From Liminaster sp017519885 (GTDB lineage Bacteria > Bacteroidota > Bacteroidia > Bacteroidales > UBA3663): a stretch of 64,000 nucleotides of DNA. The notes below the pieces were generated by a model. The model was given only the letters and a program-made list of their open reading frames with translations. It had not been told where the DNA came from and ran no database searches. The position numbers were made by a program, and so were the translations under genes. The DNA lies in the NCBI GenBank assembly GCA_017519885.1, contig JAFWRO010000035.1:136749-200748 (forward strand), read 5' to 3'. Below, piece after piece: positions 7,908-16,696 of this stretch (its first letter is position 1; the number at the start of each line of letters is the position of its first letter).

Positions 7908-10900
7908 TCAATTGAATTTCGAACGCAAATAGCGAGCGGTATAGGAATTATCACAAGCACAAAGGTCACGAGGCGTTCCCTGGAAGACAAGGTTGCCGCC
8001 CTCTGCACCTCCTTCAGGCCCGAGGTCAATGACATGGTCGGCACATTTGATTACATCGAGATTATGCTCGATTACGACCAAAGTATGGCCATGCTGCAAC
8101 AGGAAGTCGAACGCTTGGAGCAGAACATGCACATCGTACAGATGCAAACCCGTCGTTGGCTCGTCGAAGATGAACATCGTCTTGTCTCCAACCGATGAAG
8201 ATGCACCGATGTTCGACAAAGCATTACGCGACCTGCTATCAGCCACATCGCCCAAGTAGAATGCCAACTTCACGCGCTGGTTCTCACCACCGGACAAGGA
8301 TGTTGACGACTGTCCGAGTTTGATATAGCCCAAACCTACCTTCTGCAACGGAAGCAGCCGGCGCACCACATTCTCAGCATAGTTGGCACCCGCCAGTGTC
8401 TTGGCATCGCTATCTCCAAAGAATTCGATAGCCTCATCAACACTCATATCGAGTACATCGGAAATATCCTTGTCCTTATAGTGCACCTCGAGCACATCGC
8501 TATTGAAGCGCTTGCCATGACAAGACTCACACTCGATGACAAGATCGGCCATAAACTGCATTTCGACGGTGATAGTGCCCTCGCCCTTGCACTCCTCGCA
8601 TCGTCCACCTTCAACGTTGAAAGAAAATGTTGCCGGCGTGAAGCCCATCTGCTTCGACAAGGGCTGTTCGGCAAAGAGTTTTCGAATCTCATCGTAGGCC
8701 TTCAGGTAAGTGGCGGCATTAGAACGTGTGGATTTGCCAATGGGATTCTGATCAATAAATTCGATGTGTTGTATCCTGCGCATATCGCCCTCGAATCCAG
8801 CAAAGGCTCCTGGTGCATCACCAGCTTCGCCCATCCAACGCAACATACCACGATAAAGGATGTCGCGCACCAAAGTCGATTTGCCCGAACCCGACACTCC
8901 TGTTACTACCGTCATTACTCCAAGTGGGAATTTGACGTTGATGTCCTTCAGGTTATTCTGTACGGCGCCACGCACCTCAATGTAGGACGACCATGGACGA
9001 GCAAGCTGAGGCACCGGAATGGTCTCGCGTCCGGTCAGGTATCTAGCAGTATAACTGTCACCCTTCGTCAGATCGAAAAGCGGACCTTGGTAGGTGATCT
9101 CTCCTCCATAGCGCCCCGCTCGCGGCCCCACATCAATCAACCAATCGGCCGAGCGTATGATCTCTTCGTCATGCTCCACGACGATGACAGTATTGCCCTG
9201 ATCGCGCAACTCCTTGAGCACATGGATCAACTGATCGGTGTCGCGACTATGCAGACCGATGGATGGTTCATCGAGGATATACATCGAACCTACGAGCGCA
9301 GAACCTAATGACGTAGCCAGATTGATACGTTGCGACTCGCCTCCCGACAGCGAATTCGAGAGTCGGTCGAGCGTCAGATACGAAAGGCCTACCTCCTGAA
9401 GGAAATGCAGACGGTTCTTAATCTCGGTAAGCAACCGTCGGGCAATCATTTCCTCGTGTTCCGTCAAGTTCAGCTTGTCGAACCATACTATAAGGTCGCT
9501 GACCGACATACGCACCACTTCGGAGATGGATTTGCCTCCCACCTTTACGTATTCAGCCTCCTTCTTGAGCCTTGAGCCATGACAAATCGGACAGATCGTC
9601 TTGCCACGATAGCGGGCCTGCATAACGCGGTACTGGATCTTGTAGAGGTTTTCCGACACCATCTGGAAGAAGTCATCGATGCCATACAGTATCTTGCTTT
9701 CCTCCCAGCCGGTCACTTCGCTGACAGCATTCTCGCGTGCCGCCTCTTCGCGCTCCTTACGTGACATTACACCCGCAGGATAACCATGCCAAAGCAAATC
9801 CTTCTGTTCCTGTGTCAGCTGGTAATAAGGCCTGTGTACCGGGAATGACTGTCCGTCACTCAGTATCACCTCTCCAGCCCGCGAGATAAAGTATTTCTTC
9901 CATTCCGACATCTTGTCACCGCGCCAAGGGACAACACAATCCTCATAGAGTGACAACGCCTTGTTAGGAATTACCAGATCCTCGTCGATGCCCAACACCT
10001 TGCCAAAACCCTCGCATTTGGGACATGCACCTGCGGGTGAATTGAAGTTGAACATCATATCCGAAGGTTCTTCGAAAGTCATCCCATCCGCCTCAAAGCG
10101 TTTGGAAAACAACATCTCTTCGAACGAAGCATTGTTGCCCCACGACTTCAGGATAAACTCGCCATCGCCTTCATAGAAGGCAGTCTCGACCGAATCGGCG
10201 AAACGTGACAAGGCTGCATGGTCGGCAAACGGAAGCATCACGCGGTCGATTACGAGGTTGAAGGGATGCGACTCCACCTCCTCCAATCGGATGAAACGTC
10301 CATTGGCTTCTGCACGCGAAAAGCCGCTCTTGATCAGCACCTCGATGTGCTCCTTCAATGTACGCTCATCAGGCACTTCGACCTTCACCAAGATGGCAAG
10401 TCGAGTACCATCGGGCATCTGTTTCGCACGAGCAATGACATCCTCCACCGTGTGCTTCTTGACAAGTTGTCCGCTTATAGGGCTATAGGTCTTACCCACA
10501 CGTGCATAAAGCAGACGCAGATAGTCATAAATTTCAGTTGACGTGCCTACGGTGCTTCGTGGATTGCGAACGATGACCTTCTGTTGGATAGCCACAGCCG
10601 GCGGAATGCCAAGGATATAGTCGCATTCAGGTTTTCCCATTCTGCCCAGGAACTGGCGGGCATACGACGAAAGTGACTCCACATAACGACGCTGGCCTTC
10701 AGCATAGAGAGTATCGAAAGCCAGCGACGATTTGCCCGAACCCGACAAGCCCGTCACAACTACGAGCTTTCCGCGTGGAATCTCAACGTCGATGTTCTTG
10801 AGATTGTTCACGCGTGCCCCTTTGACGATGATGTTTCCTTCGTCAGTCGGATCATAGTCGGCCTGGCCGCTTCTTTTCCTTAATGCCTCTATCTGTTCCT

Positions 10901-10913
10901 TGATTGTGCTCAT
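7908..10913 (-). CDS. uvrA: excinuclease ABC subunit A
   Basis: A 1,001-residue UvrA, the damage-recognition ATPase of nucleotide excision repair. It has two ABC modules: Walker A GLSGSGKSSLAF near residue 46 and GVSGSGKSTLV near 640, with signatures SLSGGESQRINLA and SLSGGENQRVKLA. Zinc-binding pairs are visible as CPKC...CPIC in the insertion region and CEEC...CESC in the second half. It is some 60 residues longer than E. coli UvrA, with an extra segment before the second Walker B (MFIFDEPTTGLH). Start MSTIKEQ at 10911-10913 was preferred over an ATG eight codons upstream. It could be one of two UvrA paralogues in the genome, which cannot be judged here. Confidence 0.95.
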   Translation of the reverse strand: MSTIKEQIEALRKRSGQADYDPTDEGNIIVKGARVNNLKNIDVEIPRGKLVVVTGLSGSGKSSLAFDTLYAEGQRRYVESLSSYARQFLGRMGKPECDYILGIPPAVAIQQKVIVRNPRSTVGTSTEIYDYLRLLYARVGKTYSPISGQLVKKHTVEDVIARAKQMPDGTRLAILVKVEVPDERTLKEHIEVLIKSGFSRAEANGRFIRLEEVESHPFNLVIDRVMLPFADHAALSRFADSVETAFYEGDGEFILKSWGNNASFEEMLFSKRFEADGMTFEEPSDMMFNFNSPAGACPKCEGFGKVLGIDEDLVIPNKALSLYEDCVVPWRGDKMSEWKKYFISRAGEVILSDGQSFPVHRPYYQLTQEQKDLLWHGYPAGVMSRKEREEAARENAVSEVTGWEESKILYGIDDFFQMVSENLYKIQYRVMQARYRGKTICPICHGSRLKKEAEYVKVGGKSISEVVRMSVSDLIVWFDKLNLTEHEEMIARRLLTEIKNRLHFLQEVGLSYLTLDRLSNSLSGGESQRINLATSLGSALVGSMYILDEPSIGLHSRDTDQLIHVLKELRDQGNTVIVVEHDEEIIRSADWLIDVGPRAGRYGGEITYQGPLFDLTKGDSYTARYLTGRETIPVPQLARPWSSYIEVRGAVQNNLKDINVKFPLGVMTVVTGVSGSGKSTLVRDILYRGMLRWMGEAGDAPGAFAGFEGDMRRIQHIEFIDQNPIGKSTRSNAATYLKAYDEIRKLFAEQPLSKQMGFTPATFSFNVEGGRCEECKGEGTITVEMQFMADLVIECESCHGKRFNSDVLEVHYKDKDISDVLDMSVDEAIEFFGDSDAKTLAGANYAENVVRRLLPLQKVGLGYIKLGQSSTSLSGGENQRVKLAFYLGDVADSRSRNALSNIGASSSVGDKTMFIFDEPTTGLHLYDVHVLLQAFDFLLQHGHTLVVIEHNLDVIKCADHVIDLGPEGGAEGGNLVFQGTPRDLCACDNSYTARYLRSKFN

Positions 10914-11035
10914 CTTAGTGACAATAATGCGATGCAAAGATAGGACTTTTGCATCGCATTTCCAAATTTTAGTCGATAAAAATGCTTAAATAGCCTTAAA
11001 GCGATAGCCCGAAAGCACCATATCGATGAGTTTCC

Positions 11036-12514
11036 TTATTTAAGTTCTAGTCTCACGACGTTTTCGACATGCTGCGTATGAGGGAACATATCGACGGGTT
11101 GTATGTCTGTGACGCGATATTTGGCATCGAGCAATTGCAAGTCACGGGCCTGGGTGGCTGGATTGCAACTCACATAGACAATCACCTTAGGCTCGGCCAT
11201 CAGAATCACATTGATTACATCCTCATGCATTCCTGCACGCGGAGGGTCAGTGATGATGATGTCAGGCCGTCCGTGCTCCTGTACAAAGTCCTCGGTAAGG
11301 ATGTCTTTCATATCACCGGCATAGAACAACGTGTTGTCGATACCATTGAAGGCCGAGTTAATCTTGGCATCCTCGATGGCATCTTCGACATATTCGATGC
11401 CCACCACCTTGCGGGCATTGCGTGCCACGAAGTTCGCGATGGTTCCTGTGCCAGTATAAAGATCATAGACCAACGCATCCTGCTTTTCGTCAAGACCTGC
11501 GAAATGACGGGCATGCTTGTACAGTTCGTATGCTTGGCGGGAATTGGTCTGATAGAACGACTTGGGACCCACCTTGAATCGCAATCCTTCCATCTCTTCG
11601 ACGATGTGATCTTTTCCCCAATAGCAGACAACTGGCTGGTCGCTCCATGCATCATTAAGTTTACGATTGACCACATACATTAGTGAAGTGAATTGAGGGA
11701 AACGTTCATGCAAAGCACTCATCAACCGGTCAATTTGCTTGACCTCATCTTCGCCGAACACGACAATCAGCATCTTCTCTCCCGTCGATGCCGTGCGAAC
11801 CACCATATTGCGAAGCAGACCATGACGCTGACGCAGGTCGTAGAACGTCAATCCATTTTCGATGGCATATTGCTTCACCCAAAGGCGCACCTCGTCCGAT
11901 ATCTCTTCCTGCAGATAACAATGGTCAATGTCCAGCACCTTGTCGAAACTCTCCGGGATATGGAAACCAACGCCAGGTTCCATAGGCACTTCCTTACCTT
12001 GTGCTCGCAGTTCATCCATCTCCTCAAACGAGATCCATTTCTTGTTTGAGAACGTAAACTCGAGTTTATTGCGGTAACGCAAAGTCTCGCGTGATCCGTC
12101 AATCGGATGACACGTCGGCAACTCCACCTTTCCGATGCGCTGCAAGGCATCCATTACTTGCTGCTGCTTGAACTTCAACTGCTCCTCGTAGGGCACATGC
12201 TGCCATTTGCAACCTCCGCAAACGCCAAACATGTTGCACGCAGGTTGCACGCGCACAGGCGATGCTTCGATGAGACGTACAATCTTCCCTTCGGCATACG
12301 AACTGCGCGATTTCAGGATCTGCACGTCACAGACGTCACCTTCAGCCGCAAAAGGTACAAAGAGCACTTTACGAATCTGATTACCCTCCTTGTCACGGCT
12401 GATGCCTCCATTACTGCCCACACTATCAAAGTGCGCTACACATTTGCCCTCGGCAGCATATCTTTCAATCTTTATGCCCGCAAGAATAGGCAATTTCTTC
12501 TTTTTTCGTTCCAT
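11036..12514 (-). CDS. rlmD: 23S rRNA (uracil-1939-C5)-methyltransferase RlmD family
   Basis: A 492-residue SAM-dependent RNA m5U methyltransferase. It has an N-terminal TRAM-like domain (IERYAAEGKCVAHFD) and an iron-sulfur cysteine set, CNMFGVCGGCKWQH, near residue 90. The Rossmann methyltransferase domain contains VYDLYTGTGTIANF. The catalytic Cys is in VYVSCNPATQARDL and the base is in the ENVVRLELK tail. The ATG at 12512-12514 (MERKKKK) is chosen over one ten codons upstream. Members are annotated RlmD, RlmCD or RumA, and the exact target uridine is inferred from family. Confidence 0.93.
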   Translation of the reverse strand: MERKKKKLPILAGIKIERYAAEGKCVAHFDSVGSNGGISRDKEGNQIRKVLFVPFAAEGDVCDVQILKSRSSYAEGKIVRLIEASPVRVQPACNMFGVCGGCKWQHVPYEEQLKFKQQQVMDALQRIGKVELPTCHPIDGSRETLRYRNKLEFTFSNKKWISFEEMDELRAQGKEVPMEPGVGFHIPESFDKVLDIDHCYLQEEISDEVRLWVKQYAIENGLTFYDLRQRHGLLRNMVVRTASTGEKMLIVVFGEDEVKQIDRLMSALHERFPQFTSLMYVVNRKLNDAWSDQPVVCYWGKDHIVEEMEGLRFKVGPKSFYQTNSRQAYELYKHARHFAGLDEKQDALVYDLYTGTGTIANFVARNARKVVGIEYVEDAIEDAKINSAFNGIDNTLFYAGDMKDILTEDFVQEHGRPDIIITDPPRAGMHEDVINVILMAEPKVIVYVSCNPATQARDLQLLDAKYRVTDIQPVDMFPHTQHVENVVRLELK

Positions 12515-12569
12515 TATTTGATAATAAATGTTAAAAATGCGCAATTTTGTGCAATTTTATGCGCAAATA

Positions 12570-12601
12570 TTTGGTGCAATCAATTATTTGTCGTATCTTT
12601 G
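12570..12601 (+). promoter_or_regulatory. plus-strand promoter facing the rlmD - C69 peptidase gap
   Basis: TTTG at 12570-12573 and TATCTTTG at 12594-12601 are separated by 20 bp, matching the Bacteroidetes -33/-7 promoter. It points rightward into a 170-bp stretch with no recognised gene, so it implies a separate transcript starting near 12608. Confidence 0.65.
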
Positions 12602-12607
12602 CAGCGC

Positions 12608-12765
12608 ATTAAGATAAAAGCTATTATACTTACAGAATGACAGACGTATCTCGACCTTAAACATGAAGAACACGCGAAAAGAACCGAAACTCTATAGCTG
12701 GGAAGCCCAGAGTTAGAAGATAAGGGCCGTTAATCCGAAGGATTGGCGACCCTTCATCTTTGTCG
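12608..12765 (+). ncRNA. candidate structured small RNA
   Basis: The stretch downstream of the promoter at 12570-12601 is not protein-like but is rich in dyad symmetry. One hairpin is CTGGG-AAG-CCCAG at 12698-12710, enclosed by ACTCT/AGAGT. A longer one is at 12717-12760, where AAGATAAGGG...TTAATCC faces GGATTGG...CCCTTCATCTT across a GAAG loop. A 17-codon frame starts at the ATG at 12664 and stops before the second hairpin, so a short peptide or leader is possible. The second hairpin may also terminate the minus-strand peptidase gene. No known RNA family was recognised. Confidence 0.4.
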
Positions 12766-12770
12766 CATTA

Positions 12771-14588
12771 TTACTTCACCAAAAGCTCGTCACCGCGCTG
12801 TCTGACAATGGCGCGATAGAAGTCGTCACTATAGCGAGGCTGCATAGGAGAAACGGGAACGCCCCATTGTGTGCGTTGGAACTTGCCATCCTTCTCCTTC
12901 TTGATGTTTCCATCCAGATACTTCACAAGCAGATAGACTGCCAGGTCCTTATAGCAAGCAGTTGCCGCATTGGCTTCGGTGGCACAATAACCCGTCAGAT
13001 ACTTTGTTGCCTCTGCTTCATTACCAGCTTCGATAAGTGCCTTGGCATGTGCATCGACTTCGGCCTCCTGCTTGTCCCAACGTGCAAAGAGCGAATCACG
13101 CACAGCCTCCACATCGATACTCATATCCGACCAGCGAGTATAGCGCTGCTGCGACACCCATGACGTCATCCAGAAGAGCGAGGTCCATGAGAACGTCAGC
13201 AAATCGCCATTGCCGGGACGCAAACACTCTGGCACAGCCGACACATTATTATAAATAGGTACATAAAGGGCCGTAGCTGCATCATCCACACCGAACCAGG
13301 TCTTCGAACCAACCTCACGAGGCAACCAACCGCGCATCTCAGCTACAAACGTGAAACCTGTCTGCTGGGTGCCGATAGCACGTTCGTGCAGATAGGTAGG
13401 TGCATCTTTAGGTCCATCAGCTTCCACCTTCCAGTGCATCGGGCGCCAGCGGTAAGGAACCTTGAAGGGGCCGGCACCCACATCTTGAGTCATGTCCCAA
13501 GGTGTTCCCTCGAAGTGGTCGGCCATCGCAGCCTGCACGTCAAGATGAGATATCTTCTTGTCTGGCTTGATGTAAAGGGGAAGAATCTCCACCTGCTCGC
13601 CCTTGTCGTTCACATATCCATGAGCTGAAGGCTTGCCCTGCATATCAACAAACGGGAAATAACGGTCCATACCTTTGGCACAACGGTTGTACCATGCCCA
13701 AACACGACCATCGCAACCACGATAAGAGCTATAGTCCTGCTCGCCGAAAGCCATAGCAAAGTCGAAGTTCTGGTCTTCTCCGTCAGCCGCATACTTGCCG
13801 CATTGACGCGCGAATGAGATGAGGTCAGCGCTGAAATAGCACGAATCGCCCACTTCATAGCGCAGGTATTTCTTGGTCTTAAGGTTTGAACCCGGATAAT
13901 TGATCACCGAGGCGACCTTCTTCAACTTGCGTCCCACCTGTGGGAAGGTATGGATACGAGCCTGGTTGGCATGACCCGAGATGCAGTCCTCGGGAATCAG
14001 TCGAGCCACCCAGACAGCTCCTTTCTGTCCTGTGGCCTTACCCTCACAAATAGGAGCGCCAGGCGTTCCCTTGCCAATGAGATCCATCACCCAGATTTCG
14101 TTTGGATCGCCTATCGAGAAGGTTTCGCCCTCGGATGCATAGCCGTATTCCTCCACCAGTTGTGTCATCAAGTCGATCGCCTCGCGTGCAGTACGGCTAC
14201 GTTCCAAGGCAATGTACATCAGCGAGCCGTAGTCAACGATTGCTGTCGTATCCATCAGGCTGAGGTCACCACCCCAAGTCGATTCGCCGATGGTCACCTG
14301 CCATTCGTTCTGGTTACCCACCACGCGATATGTGTGTGCAGGCTGTGGGATCTGTCCCAAAGGGCGCTGCGAGTCCCAATCAATCACCTGACGCATCTCT
14401 CCCACCCGATGATCGGCAGCGGGTGTAAATTGCAGGTCTCCGTAGAGTTGATGACTGTCGGCATTGTAACTGATCATAGTCGAACCGTTCACTGATGCCT
14501 TCTTGCCCACCAGCAGGTTGGTGCATGCCAATGTCACTGGCACAATGGCCGCACTGAGCACTGCGGCCGCGATGATTCTCTTGTTCAT
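12771..14588 (-). CDS. C69 family dipeptidase
   Basis: A 605-residue peptidase of the PepD/acid-ceramidase-like Ntn-hydrolase group. A hydrophobic signal (MNKRIIAAAVLSAAIVPVTLA) is followed directly by Cys22 in CTNLLVGKKAS. In this family that Cys becomes the N-terminal nucleophile after processing. The conserved GSTMISYNADSHQ and the region WAWYNRCAKGMDRYFPFVD support the call. It likely cleaves dipeptides in the periplasm. It lies 18 bp upstream of the broken M23 gene, and the two may once have been cotranscribed cell-wall or peptide-processing genes. Confidence 0.9.
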   Translation of the reverse strand: MNKRIIAAAVLSAAIVPVTLACTNLLVGKKASVNGSTMISYNADSHQLYGDLQFTPAADHRVGEMRQVIDWDSQRPLGQIPQPAHTYRVVGNQNEWQVTIGESTWGGDLSLMDTTAIVDYGSLMYIALERSRTAREAIDLMTQLVEEYGYASEGETFSIGDPNEIWVMDLIGKGTPGAPICEGKATGQKGAVWVARLIPEDCISGHANQARIHTFPQVGRKLKKVASVINYPGSNLKTKKYLRYEVGDSCYFSADLISFARQCGKYAADGEDQNFDFAMAFGEQDYSSYRGCDGRVWAWYNRCAKGMDRYFPFVDMQGKPSAHGYVNDKGEQVEILPLYIKPDKKISHLDVQAAMADHFEGTPWDMTQDVGAGPFKVPYRWRPMHWKVEADGPKDAPTYLHERAIGTQQTGFTFVAEMRGWLPREVGSKTWFGVDDAATALYVPIYNNVSAVPECLRPGNGDLLTFSWTSLFWMTSWVSQQRYTRWSDMSIDVEAVRDSLFARWDKQEAEVDAHAKALIEAGNEAEATKYLTGYCATEANAATACYKDLAVYLLVKYLDGNIKKEKDGKFQRTQWGVPVSPMQPRYSDDFYRAIVRQRGDELLVK

Positions 14589-14605
14589 TGTTTATATTTT
14601 ATCAA

Positions 14606-16542
14606 TCAAAAATTCTTCTCAAAGTTCACCTTCGTCTCATTACCCAGACGATCCACAGCATAGACCTCGATCTTATGATTGCGGCCTTGGGTAATCCCGT
14701 AGTTGCAAGGTTCACCGAAATAGTGACCCGTATTGTCCATATTAAAGGGCACAAACTTGCCATCGATGGTTACCTTGTGCCGACGTACGCCACAGCCCGC
14801 ATCTACGATGTCGAGTTGTATTTTCTGATAACTTACCTTCGACAAAGTGACCTCTGGGCCGCTACCGTCGCGTCGAATGGCATAACGCCCGCATTGGCGC
14901 ACCTGTCCGCTGATGCGTGCCGGCTTACCTTTCTTTGTCGGAGCCTCATAACTGGAGTTTCTCACAGCACCCTCGCCATCGACATTGGCCAAATAGAGTT
15001 GCTCGGGATGTACCGCCGAATCGGGCACATCGATGCTCAAGTCACACCAGGTATGTAGCGGTATCAGGGTTTCTCCCAAGGTATACACCTTCGAAACACA
15101 TGGCACGTCGTATTTCTCCTCAGCCTTGTATGCTATACGGCGACCTTTTCGGTTCTTGCGGTAACGTGTCACTGTTCGCGTGGCTTGCGCCTTGTCTGCA
15201 ATGCTGAAACGGAAATCTACGTCGGTATAGAACACACCTGGCGCAGCACGGAAATAGCATCCTGCCGTATCAATCTCAAGAGGTTGCATAGCCTGCGCCC
15301 AGAAAGCCTCGTTGTGCTCTGCAGCAGGAATGGGTTCAGTAGGCGGCACACCGCGGATAGTGAAATCGAGCGAAGTGAAATTACCATGCGCATCGGTTAG
15401 TTCATAGACGAAGTGATAGGCACGCTCCTCGTTGATGTCCACAATGCCATTACCCACGGCCGGATCGACTTGCTGCAGAAAGTTACCAGGCTCAATAAAC
15501 GACTTCATGATCATCGATTTCTGCCCCACCCATGCTGCATAGTCGGTCACCGTATTGTTGAAACGGTTCTCCGAATAGCGGAAGGCATCCTGTCTGAAAC
15601 TGAAGATCTCCTGATAGAGGGGTTCTCCATTGTCGGCAAATTGACCTTCGAGGCGCATCAGCAGGCGCAACTGCTTCACGCCATAACGATTCGATTGCCC
15701 GTCCATGTAATCGTAGGCCTTAAGAGCCAGCCCTACACGTCCCCATGCTGTGAAAGGCTTCGTCAAGTTGCCTCCGATACCGCCTGTCGTGGCGCATACA
15801 CCCGTCACGGGGCTCACCTGTCGTGTGGTCATACCGTTGGCCAATCCCTCGCCTGGCATCGGATAAAGATAAACAAAGCTGATGCGCGGTGCCTGTGTAT
15901 CTTTCAGTTCACGCAGGAAGAACATCATCGGGTCGTAGCAGATGTCGTTGTCATCATCGGGTATATTGCGTAGTTCAAAGTGCACATGCGGTCCTCCCGA
16001 ATGCCGGTATTGCCGCTCAAAGCAATCACCTCGCCATACTTCACGGGCAAGTCCTCAGGAGCAAAGGTAATATCACAGTTGTTCAATTCCTCGTTGACCT
16101 GACGCTCGCGTACCTTCTTCCATATCTTTTTGCTGAACGTGTCGAGATGTCCATACACCGACGTGAGCCCCAGGTCTGGATGCTCCACGTAGAGTGCCAA
16201 CCCATAGCCGTAGGCATTGATGCCCACGCGCCGCACATAACCGTCCGAAAAGGCATAGACCGGATGCCCGATGGTCTGGTCGGTCTTGAAGTCCAAGCCG
16301 CCATGAAAATGGTCGGGGCGTAATTCACCATAATTGCCCGCCAATGCAGGACGTGTATCGACAGGCAAGTGATAACGCTTGTTTGAATCAACCACAGGTG
16401 GAGCATCATTGAAACGTACTGATGCCCGCGCTATCTCCTCATTCACCCGTTGCGTCTTGCTCTGCGCACATCCCGGCAAAGCAAGCACCATCAAAGCTGC
16501 TGCGAATCCATATCGCAAGGTTGAAAACAACATTTTATTCAT
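14606..16542 (-). pseudogene. M23 metallopeptidase interrupted by a frameshift
   Basis: The gene is split into two frames. Frame one starts at 16542 with a lipoprotein-like signal (LALPGCAQSK) and carries the first zinc ligands in HFHGGLDF plus SVYGHLDTFS. Around 15999-16004 the expected motif SGNTG-xSGGPHVHFELRN is lost, because frame one reads GNTGIREDRM and stops at 15925. The second frame supplies SGGPHVHFELRN and then stays open for about 455 codons to 14606. One missing base restores a protein of about 645 residues. The LytM domain cuts peptidoglycan cross-links, and the long C-terminal part is not recognised. The absence of any other lesion suggests a very recent mutation or a sequencing error. 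Confidence 0.85.
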
Positions 16543-16654
16543 AATTAAGCGGCAAAGTTATCACTTTAGTTTCTATTTTCCAAATTTTCAGTGTCATTTT
16601 TTTCAAAAAGACAAAATATTTCGGATAATCTTTGATGGTTTTAAGATTTCTGAC

Positions 16655-16662
16655 TATCTTTG
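16655..16662 (+). promoter_or_regulatory. -7 box upstream of the C10 protease
   Basis: TATCTTTG lies 34 bp before the ATG of the C10 protease gene and matches the Bacteroidetes -7 element. A clear TTTG at -33 is not present, although a T-rich stretch with TTTG occurs at about 16630-16634. Confidence 0.6.
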
Positions 16663-16696
16663 TCGCTCAATTTATAAACAATAATCAAACCAATTC

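Noticed and set aside
14606..15985. Downstream M23 frame as a separate gene starting at MHFELRN
   Set aside because: The sequence before that ATG continues the peptidase motif in the same frame (SGGPHV), so it is the tail of one broken gene.
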